Positions 23,281 through 36,670 of a DNA stretch of 64,000 bases are shown here, in pieces. The position numbers were made by a program, and so were the translations under genes. This stretch comes from Campylorhamphus procurvoides (Eukaryota > Chordata > Aves > Passeriformes > Dendrocolaptidae). Where the stretch lies: the NCBI GenBank assembly GCA_013396655.1, contig WBMV01007323.1:62001-126000 (forward strand). Direction: 5' to 3'. Position 1 is the first letter of the stretch, and every line of letters starts with the position of its first letter. The notes beneath the pieces were generated by a model. It did no database searches and had not been told where the DNA came from. It worked only from the letters and a program-made list of their open reading frames with translations.

Positions 23281-26040
23281 CTGTGAAATCCAGACACATT
23301 TAGGACTCAATTCCTATGGATTAAAGTAAATTCTTCTGCCTTACATCCACTCCAGTGTTAAGGCAACAACAGGACACTATTTTTCATCATCGCTGTAGCA
23401 TACATATACAGATGATCTCTGGTAGGGATGTGTGAGGATCAGTACTAGATGCAAACCACTTGCATCTTTTTGCAATCTTCTAGCAGTAAATAGGAAATCC
23501 TTGATGATTTCAAATTTATAGATTTGAGAGATAAAATGTCAAACAAGCTAAGTCAGAACCATTTGTCTAAAAAACAGAATGCACACAGGGGTCACAGAAT
23601 CAGGCTCTGTTCCCAGGAAAGTAGTGACACAGGAAAAGACATAGGGCTTAGAGTTGAAAAGCAATGTGACATGAGACTCCCAGAACACTCCTAGTGGGAA
23701 AATAAAACCAAGCAGCAAAAATGCTCAGTCTCTAGAAATTTAAGAAGGAGTAACAAGTAGGATTAAGGAGGGATTTATTCTGTACACAATGTAGTGAGAG
23801 CCACTACTAGAATACCGAGTCCAGTCAAAGTGCCTAAATTTTAAGAAGAACATCGAAAAATAATTGAAATGCTAGAGAAAAATGTTATACTGAGAACCTT
23901 AAGAGTTTTTCCTAAAAGAGCGACTTGATTGCAGTGTGTAAGTACCTCCTTGAGAAAAAAATGCCTGGTAGTAAATGGTTCTTTAATCTAGTGGAGGAAA
24001 ACATAATGTCAGAAAACATAAACTGAAGCCGGNCAATTAGATATAAACCAAAAATTTGAGCAATACGAAAACTTAACCAGAGGTGGCAGAGGTGGATCCT
24101 CTGTTCCATGATGCCTCAAAGCACGACTATATTCATTCCAGGATAATGCTTTAGCAAAACGTGATTTAGTTAAACAGAAGCTGTTGGAATCCTCTATAGC
24201 CCAGCTCAATATAAAACCAGACATAGCAAGGTTTATTTCCTTAACTGGAAACTAAATACCGTAGGAATAGCAGAATAACTAGGTTTCAGGTAGTTCTGTT
24301 TTACTTACATAATGTTTTATCTAAAAATCCCTGCTTTTCTCTTAACTAGTACTGAAAAAGAATAAATCCCTAAAGGGTTGAATAATCTAGAGATGTTTCC
24401 AATTCCCATATTCGAAGCTTTCTGGTTGTACGAAACATGATGAAACATGACTGGTTTGAATTTGTTGATTTCAAATTCTACCCAGCTGCATCCTCTACAT
24501 TTAAGCAAACTCATTTTACTGACTGGTCCAGCACTGTTTCTGATTTGTGGTTGGGGTGAATCACTGGTATCCAGTGCCAGATAATTCTAAACAACATGCC
24601 CTCTATTGAGTAATGAACATAGATCTGGTTGCTCCAAAAACTTTCATTGCACTTCCCCTTCTCTGTACTCATTTTAGATTCTCATGCTCTAGTGGATCAT
24701 CAAAACAATTTTCTTGAGGAATCTGTAATATTGTCCTCTTTTTAGTGGTTAATCTCTAACATTAATACAAGTGGCAATAATTGTCTTCTAGCTTCAGCTT
24801 GTATCATGAAGTAAAAATAGAGACATCGACATTTAAAGCTAAAGAAACCAAACAATCTGAATAAGGAAGATACTAAAAAATGTTCTCATTCATCACATTC
24901 TAAAGAAAAGTGAGTTATCTGTGGGGGAGTTTTCCTTTTACCCTGAAGAATATTCAGCTATTCCTATTGCAATTTCTGTGTTCCTTGGTCTGATTACTGA
25001 GATAAAAATATGAAAGTCATGCATTTGTCCTTGACCAAGACTATTGCTGTACTTGTCAAGGAAAAAACTGTGATTTTGTGACTGGATTCTTGGCATGCCT
25101 CTACTTGTACAAAATGCTCTTTCCATAGCAGTACTTTGCCTGTTTTCTCTGATTTCAGATAGTTCAACCACACAACCCACCTTGAAGCTGTGCCTGCACT
25201 GTTCTACTGCTGCTGACAAACCAGGCCAGGTGGCTAATTAATTAAGGATGAGACACTTGGTGATGTGCACCTGGAAATCATTAGATGCCTGGAGGTTACA
25301 TGCTCATGAGTCTTCTCCTGGAATTTGGAGTTTGTCTGTTGTGTGTTTGTTTCTGTGGGTTTCTGCTGGTAAAGTTCAAAGAATGTGATCTCTGAGAAGC
25401 TGAAGAATAATTCTTGGCTTCTGGCCAGGTACAATTAGTTGTATTTATTGGTAATAGGAATGCAGATTAGAATTTGTCACAGAGTTAAAGTGAAGAGAGA
25501 AGTCTGGGACATTGTGATTAAATTTATTCTGCAAAATAACATCTGTGGAAATTAAAGAAATAGTAATAAAATTAAATTATGTATCAAGGTTTTTTTTGTT
25601 GTATGTCACTCCAAAGATGGAATGGAAAGGTCTATGATGCTATGATACTTCATAAAACTCATTACCTCATTACAGAGACAGAGAGCTACTTCCAAGTTAT
25701 CAGCTTTTGAACGTTCTTTTTTACTCCTTCTCTTATGCACAACAGCCATATGTTTCCCCACAGTGTAAGGTCAGATATGTTGCCTCATCACAGTTTGAGG
25801 CTGAAAAATTATGACATTAACACACAGATAATCCAATAAAATTCTGTTATTCATAAAATGCTTAGTCTTTGAAATAAACATTCTTATAAGAAATTATCTG
25901 ATTTGGTGAAAACTGTAATAAGTTTTTTTAGGTCTTAAATATATGTGTAACCAGCAAGAATGACAAAAAGAAGTATCTTTAGAATAATATGGCAGTCAGG
26001 GCATACAGGAAGAATGATCATATTATATGTAGTGTGAAAG

Positions 26041-26070
26041 TATTTATTTGTTTGTTTATTTGTTTATTTT
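26041..26070. repeat. (TTTG/TTTA)n microsatellite
   Basis: TATTTATTTGTTTGTTTATT-type tetranucleotide repeat, about seven units with interruptions. Confidence 0.85.
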
Positions 26071-26655
26071 AGAGAATGGGTATTTTTTTCCCTCTACTAG
26101 TAGTGTTTTCTTGCTGGAGTTAAGAAATAGGAATGTCTCTTGGTGTCAAAGGTTTCTGAGCTGCACTGCACGGTGTAAGAAATTAGGCAGAAAATTTTCA
26201 AGACATTAGTGAAGAGTCAGTCATGGAGGTAAACATGGCTCCTTTCCTTCTGTTCTATTCTAGTCCAGCACAATTTAGTGCACTGAAACATTTTATTGGA
26301 TTAACTAATCTGTGTTGGATCTTAAATTTATGATTTAGTGCAGCTGAACAAGCTCCTAAAAGACAGCTGAGGCAGGGTAAATCTTACTTTTAGCCTATGT
26401 CAGATCTGAGGTCATTTCGCTTTGCCCACCATGAAATTACTGGTAACACAATACAAACATATGCTTCTATGGAGAACAGCTTATTTTAGAGGCAGATTAT
26501 AGGAACTTGTATCTTTCTTTCTTTTTCTGTTAGTACAGATGGTGGTTTAAACAACATTTTTTGCCCCCTTTTTTTAGGACTGTCTGCAGAGGTCTCCTGT
26601 TAGTTTCTGGTACCATCTGTTATTCTGTTTCAACAGCACAAAATATCAAATAGAC

Positions 26656-26667
26656 TTTTTTTTTTTT
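26656..26667. repeat. Poly-T tract
   Basis: Twelve consecutive T. Confidence 0.95.
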
Positions 26668-27521
26668 AAGCCATCGCCAATTTCACTGAAAGGAGCACAT
26701 ATGAAAAAGACCAGAACTGAGTAAATGAGAAATTTACGAGGGGAAAAGTTGCAAAGTTATGGAGGAGCTTTTATGTTTGTTGACAACTTTAAATTAAAGA
26801 TGAGAAATACCTTTCTGAGTAGGTGGTGGTGTCGCTTCTATCCCCCCTCTAGATGACACTCTGGGTTTCACTTGACTAGAGTCACAAAACACTTGGGTAA
26901 AGAAAGAGAAGACTGAAAGATGCGAAGTCATTGCACACAGATAAGACCAAATTCTTTGGAGGGACACCAGTTCAGTATTCCACAACAAACTTGATATTGC
27001 CTTCTATATTTTTAATAACCCAAGAGAAGAGAGGCATGGGTCATGAAATACAAAGACATTAGTACCAGGCAAAACTAAAATGTCTGGTTTTCTTGTTGCT
27101 ATTGACTTTTGCCCTCCTGGAGAAAAGAAGGAATGAGATAAGCATGTGACGCCTATGATAAAGACAAATTGCAGTCCAAATGATTTGGTTGCATTCATTT
27201 TCTTTAGAATTCTGTCTTTATTGTCTGCATTAATCATGTTATTTATTGCCTAGTAAAAAGAGGGCTTACCCCCTGCAAGGAAGGAGCACATAATGAGAGG
27301 CTGTACCCAGGAGGAAAATTTAAATCAATACATTCAAAGAGGAAAACTACATTGGAAGGTTTCTGGGAAGATGTTACCTTGAGATGCTATCTATCTGTGT
27401 GTCTCATCGAATTATATACATGCCATATACTGAGGAAGATTAAGGTTTATGATCTTACAATGAAATAAGTTTAAAAGAAAGATTTTAATGTTATTCAACA
27501 AAGGCCAGAGAATTTCAAACT

Positions 27522-27537
27522 AAAAAAAAAAAAAAAA
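27522..27537. repeat. Poly-A tract
   Basis: Sixteen consecutive A, without a recognisable retroposon body upstream. Confidence 0.95.
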
Positions 27538-30522
27538 GAGTGTTAAAGCCAAGATGTGTAGGTAATAATGGCATAAAGAAGTAAAAGGCTGATGATAGTG
27601 GCATCACTCAAAAAATGAGAATGTCCAGCTTTGCTGGACTTCAAGGCAGAGATGTTGGAGTGGAGGTGGTCAAAAGGACACAATTCCTCATTTTTGGGAG
27701 GATTAGAGATACTAAAAATGCCAACTCCAAAACCATTCCAATAAGAATTTTACAACCTCTGCTTCTTGTTTTTGCAGCAATTTGCATAAGAAAGGAATGA
27801 AAAAATGCTAAGTGAACTTGCTTGTGTGTGATGATCAAGGCCAGTGAAAACGCACTGTCAAGGTCAGGAAGTAATCTTAATGGTAAGGTTTACTAAGACT
27901 GTGAGATGATTTCCACACAGGAAGCTGTTGCAGCAGACCCACTGCTTGCCCCATTTAAAACTGGGCTCTCAGGTGTCCTAGGGAGTCTCACGTAGAGAGC
28001 AATCCTGCTGGGCCTGGGGAAGCCAGGATGCACTGGCAGCCCTGATGCACCTTCCCTACTTCTAGCATCTGCCAAGCTGCTAAAGCCCTTTGTGTAACCC
28101 CGTTGGTTTGGGAGGAATTTGTGAGTAATTTTTCTTTTCTCTTAAGTATTCTGGCCACTTTTAGTGATCTTCCATTTAATTCCCTAAATGCAACTTAATT
28201 TTGACAGTTGTAATCCATGGATTTCTTTAGTATCCTCATGTTCCATTGTTAATACATCAAGAAAATACATAGGCTTCCAGCACAGCTAGAAAAGAGTAGT
28301 CCAATACTACTTCTGTCTCTGTCAATGTTCCTTTGACATTGTGAGAAATTTTGTAAAGATCCCTAAAATTCTTATTTCTGTTGCCAACAACCTACAAGAC
28401 AGTTTAGAGTAGGAGTGGGAAAGTTATGATTTGTGGTGACATGCTATGCCAGAAGAGGTGGGAAACAACATTCACTGGCACCTGCACTTGGTCCAAGAGT
28501 TGAAAAAGAAGACACTGTGTCATTACGTGCAAACCGTTTGTGTTACAGGCTTCACACAGCTGTTTGGGCTTCAGCTTAGGTTTGGAGGAAATAAATGAAT
28601 CCCCAGAGAGCTGAATGCTGTCAGAGGACAGAGTTAGATTTCCTCTCTTCTTATGTCCTTACTGGGATCTGGCTAATAAAGTGCCTGCTTATTCCATTCA
28701 GTGCAAAACCATAAATTGTCAGCAAGGCTTTTATACAAGGAATGTACCCCCCTCCACAGCAACGCAGCTCCATGTCACAGCAATGAGCATATTAGAAAAC
28801 GCTGAGATAGAGAGCCTGTTAAATGCAGCCCCATTCAAAGCAGCTGGGTCACAAATTCATGGTGGTGAGTTGACTCAGTCACACCACTTCTTGCTATTCA
28901 TGAATGTTCAGGCAACTGGATTTCTGAAGAAAGACTGCTCCTAAGTTGGTCATTGGTACTGGGTTGTGAACAAGAATATGTAGTGCATAGAAGTGTTTCT
29001 GTATTTCTTAGTCATGTGTTTAAACAATTCCACTCAGACAAGGATCAGAAAAGATGTCATGGGATTTAATTTATCAGCCACATCCTGTGAATGACAAACA
29101 TCAAGGGTAGCCTATGTACAACAAATAGGTGGAAGTTTATATGTGGAAATCAAGATCAGTTTTAAAAGAAGTTCCTACTGTGGCAAATTAATGTATTCAA
29201 GTGATTACTTAGGTTGGATAAACAAAAAGCTTATGAAACTATTCCTCTCTTTTTTCACTTAACAAACATTATAAATGTAAAAAACCCATAAAACCTATAA
29301 GCAGAAAGAAAAATGTGATGATCCCTACAGAGAATGGTGTCTTAATTGCAAAGTATTCAAATCATATATACTGGTTTGCTACTGACGAAAAGCAGCTTCC
29401 CTTGATGAGGAATGTGCCCATATTTCAATCTTTCTTTTTCTCATTAACTCTTCCTATCAGAAAGCCTAGAGTTAAGTTGTCTGACATTCTCCTGCCATGA
29501 AAAAAAAACAAAAAACAAACCAACAAACTTTTTCTGATTACTTGGGTACAAAATGCAGCAAGAACAGAGCACACAGATTGGACACCTATGACAGTCTCAA
29601 ACACCATCTAGCAACCAAATCTGTAACATTGCTATCTGTGCTTGGGTAAAAAACCTTCTTTTAATAAGACCCTGAAGTGGAAACTACTGAAAGAATTGAA
29701 AGGGAGGTATTTGCACAGTTTTGTCAAGTGTTGATCAACCAAAAGTGTATAAATGTTTTTGTTTCTCTAAAGGGTGTGTATTCTGTCAGGCAGACCAAGG
29801 CCTATTGGTGCTGATGAACAGTAGAGTGATTTTCACTTCAGTGTATCATCTTTTAAAAATTGGTTTAAGACCATAAAATGGTAATTATGTGAAGCTGTGT
29901 CTAAAACTGCATGTGTGTATCAATGGCGGCCTCAGATGATACAAGACTGGGCTGCTGCACATGTTCCCACCTTTCCCTTCTGCTGATACTTAGCTTTCTT
30001 GTGGTTGCATGGGGAACAAGTTCAGAAAACTGATCTACCTCAAAATTAACCTTTCAAAATAGAAAATAATTTTCAAACCACGATGACTTACAAATTGTGA
30101 ACTTGAGGGATCCTAAAGAAGCAAGCATAGGGTGTCTCTGACTTACATCTGCACTTCAGGTGGCTTGTGTTCTTACCACTAAATTAAGCATCCTCATATG
30201 GCAACAAAAACTCATAGCTTGATGATATTGCATGGACCTGAAACAATACTCAGTAACTTCTCAACAGTCCTTTCCGAAGAGTCAGAAACACTCACACAGG
30301 ATCAAAAGGAGGAACAGACAAAGCAGACAATTGCTGAAGCAGCAATTTTGGCAGGAGCACAACTTAGCCAACCTGTGTTGCCTGTGCTTTATGCCTGAAG
30401 AGGTTGCTCCTGGGGGAGACAGGACAGCCACTGGCAGCCTAGTGGCCTTCTCCAGCAACAGCCACGGCCCTGGAGGAGGAGTGACCCTTGGTTTCCTGGC
30501 CTCCACTTCCCATCCCAGTTCT

Positions 30523-30590
30523 ATGTCATGTCATGTCATGTCATGTCATGTCATGTCATGTCATGTCATCTCCATCTCCATCTCCATCTC
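30523..30590. repeat. Compound microsatellite (ATGTC)n(CATCTC)n
   Basis: A perfect pentanucleotide repeat ATGTC runs from 30523 to 30569 (about 9.4 copies). It passes without a gap into four perfect copies of the hexamer CATCTC at 30567-30590. Because five is not a multiple of three, the repeat gives the same five-residue periodic peptide in every frame, which explains the overlapping open frames here. Confidence 0.97.
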
Positions 30591-33189
30591 TCTTTGTGAA
30601 GGAAATGGCTTGGACGTACTGTATTTCATCATTCTGGGAGGAGGCATTGACCAGTGCTGAGAAGTCTTGACACTGCACTGGTTCATAAAGACAGAAGAGA
30701 GACTATTAAAAGATCACTAGCTGAAGTACATGGAGTCTGTCAAGGAAGTTCTTGTATGCTTTAAAAATGCTGAGGGTTTACTGTGTTGGCATTTCCCCCT
30801 CAGTTTGTATTAGCACTTTGAAGATAAATTTTAGTACTTTTTTATTGGTAGGGTGTTGAGTCTTGGCTGCAAAAATGAGGGTCATTGTAGCCAGAAGCTG
30901 TGAAAGTCAATTTTGACTTAACATCAACCCTGCTGCTTTAGCTCTGGGACTCTGCTATTCCAGACACACATTTGTAGCAGATTGACTGGGGGCTTGTGAA
31001 GCAATTACAGGAACACTTGAATACTTGGCTAAAGCTGCCAAACTCTCATTACTTTCCATCAAAATCAGAAACCCCAGGTGAGATGCCATGGGCTTGCAGG
31101 CTGGTGCCTTGTCTCACATACATCTCTGTGCCCAGTATCTGCAGTCCTATCCTTTTGTACAAGGCAAAAGCTCATTAAGTACCATGCGATTTTCTTTCTT
31201 TTATTGTTGGAATTGCTAATAACACTTGCTGACAGTAACAACATTTTCAAGCTTGGGGAGAGGCTAGCATTCAATGTTTCTGTGTGTTTTCTCTCTTGAC
31301 TATATAGATTGAAGAATTAGTTTTTGAGAATGACATGAAAGCAAGCTGGCAGATATGATAATAAATTGGCAAGTGTTTATGTACCTTCCTTACATGGCAC
31401 ATACCCTCCATATCTAACAGCTGCTTGAGATCCTTCCTGAATACAGGGACAGCTGCAGCACAGGGTATTTATTTGAAGTCGTCTGCTACGAAAGAATTTG
31501 GGTAGACATGATGTACAAGAGGGATAAAGGGGAAACTTTGAGTAAGTACAAGCTCTTCAGTGAGCAGTGTCTTTTCTCTTGTGAGAAGAGAACTTGATTG
31601 TGTTTAGAAAATTAATTATTAACTGGATGAGACTTTTATAGAAACATTTACCACATGCACGCGGCATACATGAGGAAGTAATTCCCCTGCTGACATATGA
31701 AACAGTGTCTTCCCCTCTCTCTGCCACTGTGCCTCATATGCACCTTTGTCTTCCACAGACACTGAACTAGGACTTGCACCATGAAGCGAACTGGAATGTT
31801 TTCATGAGCTGAGGGATAATGACAGTGGACTAAGTCATTAATGTATTCAAGACAGATGATAATTTCCTGCTGCTACATAACAACCAAAGCATCTATTGTC
31901 AGAGCAGGAGGCCCTGAACCTCCGATGGTGCAGTGTTATGAGTTCTCCCAAGTGAGTGAGATACGTCCATCTGATGAATGTGAGTACCTTAGAGTGATAG
32001 TTTTCCTGTGTCTTGCCTCTTTTTCCCTTCTTTGGGAAAGCAGTGTTCATTCTCAAAATACTGTATTTACTTCCGTAATAGTATTGGTTCCCTGAAAACA
32101 GTTTGACCTTAAAAACTGCATGTATTGTGTATTTCTCTTGTTACACACTTGATAGTGGCCCAAGAATATGGTTCTTATTTTTGCACAGTGACTATAAAAA
32201 ACAAACAAAAAAGAAATACTGGGTAAGAATCCTGGACTAGGAAGATACTACAGGCCTTATTCACTTAGAAGTTTTAAGTGCTAAAGCCTGGCTCACTCCC
32301 ATACATCTGCTAATGTGCTGCATGTATCTCTGAGTGCCTTACTTCTACTCTGAATAGTGCAAACCTCTCTCACTGAGACACTTCATTTTGGCACCTTAGT
32401 TTTCTGCAAAAAGACTCTGCAAGCAGACTTAAAAGCATAAAATAAATACTGATTACATAACACAGATAACAGAGGAGATTTACAGAGCTAGAAGGCAGGC
32501 TTGCCACCTGATAAAGTACCCCAAGAGTCCTTCCTGGCAAAGCAGGCATTGGTCAGGAGTGGAAGGGTTGATTCCTTCTGATTCCTTGATCCAATCCTCT
32601 ATGATGATGAGCTGCCATTTCCCTGGTTTCCCTCTTAGGATTCTATACCTTTCCACTTCAGTGTTTTTTTTCTTCTTGGATCTCTGAGCTACCTGCAGTT
32701 CCTGGCCCAACAACTCTAACTCTTTAATTTTCTCTTTCTTATCTGTAAGGTCTTTGTTCTACAGAGTTTCTCACAGCTGTTTTACAGAGGTAAATGATTT
32801 CCTGAGAACTCCAAGCCAAGATGACGTAGCTGTGTCAGATCTGTTGGGTCTTGAATCCTTGGAGCGCAAAACTCCATGCCACAGGCTGAAAATTTGTATA
32901 TAAGATGGGATAAGTTCTTGCAAGAGGTGTCCGTTGAGAGTTATTGTATTCATAGAAACCATCTTTGGCTTCAGAGTCCCACAATAAAAAAACCTTGCAA
33001 AGCACTGAGGAAATCACATTGCTGCATTCTTACACTCCTTCCTCGGTATCAGCAGAGTGACTTTCATCTGATATAGCATGACTGCTCTTCTATTTTTGTG
33101 TAATGTTATGATTGCTCTGTGATAGAAAAGAGGCTGGTTCTTAATGTCCATTGCTGCTAAAGCACTTCTTTTTTGCTAATAATTAGCAT
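30591..33189. other. Unique non-coding DNA
   Basis: No gene or repeat recognised. Overlapping short frames on both strands occur at 31065-31299, 31841-32095 and 32480-33076, none with a known motif. Confidence 0.5.
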
Positions 33190-33290
33190 GAGAACGCTGT
33201 GGTGTAGAGGGACTGCAGTTATGGCCTCTCTTTCCTGTTATGGCCTCTCTTTCTCCAATGCTCAGGAGGTCACCAGTTCAGGTTTCCTCA
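33190..33290 (+). mobile_element. Possible tRNA-derived SINE head with internal duplication
   Basis: 'GCTGTGGTGTAGAGGGACTG' resembles a tRNA 5' end with A box. 'AGGAGGTCACCAGTTCAGG' followed by 'TTTCCTC' resembles the T arm and B box. Between them a 17-base unit (GTTATGGCCTCTCTTTC) is repeated at 33218-33234 and 33237-33253, period 19. Removing one copy gives a tRNA-like length of roughly 75 bases. This could be the head of an old tRNA SINE (MIR1_Amn-like), but no downstream core is evident. Confidence 0.35.
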
Positions 33291-35023
33291 TATTTCTGCT
33301 TCATGGATATGTGGGAGTTGAGAGGGTGTTCCTTAACATGTGGATTCTCTAAACTCACCGTGGACACAGAACTGTGCCCATCTCCTTGCCTCTGCCCACC
33401 TTGACACTCATTTATTCTCCCAGGTGAACAGGGAAGGGAAAATCCAAATTGTAAGGGGTAATATGGTGGAAAGTACCGCGTTATCAGCCTTTGTATAGAA
33501 TTAAATAATCATTCAAAAGCATGTATGATCCTGATCTTGATTTTGTGATTGATAAAAATCTGATCTAGCATCTCCTTACCTTCCTTCCCTTAGTAGTCTA
33601 AAAGCCTCCATTTTCTAACCACTGTCACAAGCATCCCCCATGTACAAAATACAGCTCATTCTAGAGATCCCATGAGATACTAGTAAAAACCTTTGAAAAA
33701 ATGGCAAAATATGCCACAAACAGAACTTTGATCTCTATTGCTTATATTGTCCTTCTATTTACAGTTATATGCAGCCTGGTTACAACTCAGTAGAAAGATC
33801 AGAAATAACTCCAGGAAGTACTAAGAAATTTCAGGTTCTGTGCACTTGACTGTAAAATATTAACATTTCCAGTCTCAGTAAAAAAATTAATCCTTCCTTT
33901 TTTCTTTCCTCAGATTCACAGCACTGCTAACAATCCTAACCCACCAATAGAGACAGTTTTTCAGGGTCTACACAGTGTGCTGGGTGTTCTTTAACAGGAG
34001 AAGGGAATACAGAAATGTGAGGTAGGGCGTGACTCTGCAAGTAAAATACCAGGACACTAGAGGTAAGCATAGAAAGAAAGGTCAGCAGCACTTACAGTGT
34101 TTGCCACTGTTTTCACTTTGATGACAATTTGACATTCCTACTGTTTAGTTAAACTTCAGTGAAGACATAAGGTACCCCCAGGCTAGTAGTTCTATCACAC
34201 AGCTGTTTGCCCTACATTGACTGCCCTGTGCCTTATAGTGGGTTTAAACAGCAAAGGAAACCTGTCTGCGAGGGTGGGTCTCCCCACCAGCATGCTCTCA
34301 CTGTTGCCTCTGAGAGAATTTATGAATTCTCATGAGCTGTGTCAGCTGGTGCACAAAATTCTGAAGTCTTTACAAAGACTTGGAGGAAAATCACCTGGGA
34401 ATGTAGAGGAGAGGATATTTTCTTGAAGTTATGGGCCCAGGTCAGGAACCCCGAAAAGCCATGAGAGTGAAGCGGGGCAGTGATGTTGATTGCTCTTGTG
34501 GTGACCAGGACACAGCCATTGTTCTCACCACACAAAACACCTGACTGCCAATGGACACAACAGCTGCTGTTGCTCAGGGTTCTTGTGAATGCTTGCAAAT
34601 GTGCTTTGATGTTCTACTATGTAGAATGGGGCAGGTGACAGGGTCTGTGTCTGATGGTGCATTGTTTTCCCCTCCTTAGGCTAAGCTCCATGGTGACTAT
34701 AGCATTTCTTTACATCACTAGAAAAATGTAAGTGTTATTTACTTCTATCAGGTTGTGAGCCATTCAGATTCTGTAGTAATGCAGGTCTGAAATATCTTAG
34801 TGAGCCCCATTCGTGGCTAACATGGTAATATCTATCAGGATCATGGTATTTTTGCAAAAACAGAGGAAAATTTTAGACTCCACTGTTGCATACACACACG
34901 TTTTATAACTGTGGGGAAACACCTGGAAAGATGGATTGCTGAGATAAAGCTGAAAGTCTTGTGCTTCCCAATCCCTTTAAGCAAGAGAACTGTGTTATCT
35001 CCCATTGTTTGATCAGCTCACTT

Positions 35024-35079
35024 GAAAAAAAAATAAAGAAAAATGAAAGAAAAGGAAAAGAGAAGAAAAGAAAAGAGAN
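35024..35079. repeat. Purine-rich (AAAG)n-like tract
   Basis: Almost pure A/G sequence with AAAAG and AAGAA units, ending in an undetermined base at 35079, which suggests the sequencing or assembly had difficulty here. Confidence 0.9.
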
Positions 35080-36632
35080 TTTCAGTTGCAAGGGAACCTC
35101 TCTTAGGCTTTTGTTGCTGCATCATTAATATTGGCAGGTGACATAGTTTATATGCAAGCCAAAGTGTGACGTTACTACTCCATGTAGGGGACCACCTACC
35201 AATTTCACAGCTAAGCTAAAAATCTAGAGGAAAGCAGGCTTTGTGGTAAAATCTCTGACACCTTTTACAGACAACTGTTATTAGAACACCTGGAAAGCAA
35301 CTTTCTTTCAAGTACTTATGCTTACCTTTTGCAGATGGAAACCAGAAGAGTTGAATATCACATCTGAGCTTTGCACTTGTAAGTGACAGGGAAATTTGAA
35401 GTCACCGGTCTTGGATCTAGCACCTTCACTTTACTGTTATTAAAAAGCCTTGTTAGTACTTGAGCGTGCATGGGCCCAAAGAGACTTAAGCTCCCTTTCT
35501 TAGAGCTGTGTTGTTTCTGACATGCTTTTCTGCTTCTTCACCAGAGTGGATGTTGCACAATTAACAGGCATACATTAAGCAGATATGTTGAGAAAGGTGA
35601 TCCCATTTTCCTGGTGTATAAAATCGGAAAAACAGTGGCCTTAGTTTAGAAATGAAAGACTGGATACATAGGGTCGAAGATGACTGTATGCTTAGATTCC
35701 CTGAGCACTTAGCAGTGTTGACTCAGGCCTCTTCATTTCCAGCATGGACTTGTTGAGTTTAGCGTAATGTGGGACTTTGAAGTATGAGGTGGTTTGCAGA
35801 TGCATGTTGTATGTGACATCTGAGGTCAGTGTGTGTAATAGTCTCCGTTGGTATGTTTGGCCCAGGATATACTTTCCTGCTTCCCACTGCTGTGTTGATC
35901 TTACATTTTATGACCTGATTTGACTGTCCCAGATTTCCACCTTCCATTATGGGACTTTTTCTCTCCCATTCTAGTATTTCGAACTTTTTTTCAGCTCAGC
36001 AAACAGTTTGTTCCCCCCTCTGTCCTTCAAATAAAGTTTTCTTTGGCAATCTCTGTCAGGATAAATTCAATAACTGTTTAACTCAGAAGGATCCCTGAGG
36101 AGGAAGCTAAGAGTCAAATGCTACAATTATTCATATTTTGGTGAGAGGAATCAGACTTCTCAGGAATCCTTTCAAACAAAGCACTAACCGTTTATTCCTG
36201 TTGGGTGGAAGCAGGAAGTGTGCTGGAGGGAACCTGACAGCCTCCTGAGCACCATCAGGAAACATAAAAGAGACGGGCAAGAAGAGGAAGAGAGAGAGGC
36301 ATTAAAGAAGAAAAATGTCTCATTTCCTCCCTCAAATTAATTGGAAAAATATGTTACTGTTATGGTAGTGGTTAATTTCTAGAAGTGGTAATAGCTGCAG
36401 CCTGTCCTGGCATGGGGCTGGCTACAGGTTGGACCTCTGCCCCAAAAATCTGTAATTAGTGCAAACTGTGGCAGTTTGTTTCCAACATAAAGGGACAAAC
36501 ACACAGAGATATGTACAAGCATACCTATATATGCAAATGTAAGGGTTTTTTTTGTCCACTGAGGATCTATGCCTCTTTTCTAGTAATTCTTGACTGTACA
36601 TACATTTACAAAATAAAACATAAGAGAAAACA

Positions 36633-36670
36633 ATTTTTGTGTGTTTGGTTTTTTGTTGGTTTTGGTTTTC
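36633..36670. repeat. T/G-rich low-complexity tract
   Basis: Runs of T separated by GG and GTG, such as TTTGTTGGTTTTGG. Confidence 0.8.

Larger units (their letters stand above)
23281..30522. other. Unique non-coding DNA with low-complexity tracts
   Basis: No gene recognised. It contains an ambiguous base at 24033, a TTTG/TTTA repeat at 26041-26070, poly-T at 26656-26667 and poly-A at 27522-27537. GC-richer short stretches lie at 27893-28075 and 30390-30520. The 109-codon plus frame at 28615-28944 has no recognisable domain and no neighbouring exon-like context. Confidence 0.5.

Noticed and set aside
28615..28944. 109-codon plus-strand frame as a possible single-exon gene
   Set aside because: No recognisable motif, no promoter-like or polyadenylation context that stands out, and no repeat origin. 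Length is within chance expectation for a 64 kb window.
30523..30569. CRISPR-like or coding repeat
   Set aside because: The unit is only five bases without spacers. The periodic peptide in every frame is a trivial result of a pentamer repeat.
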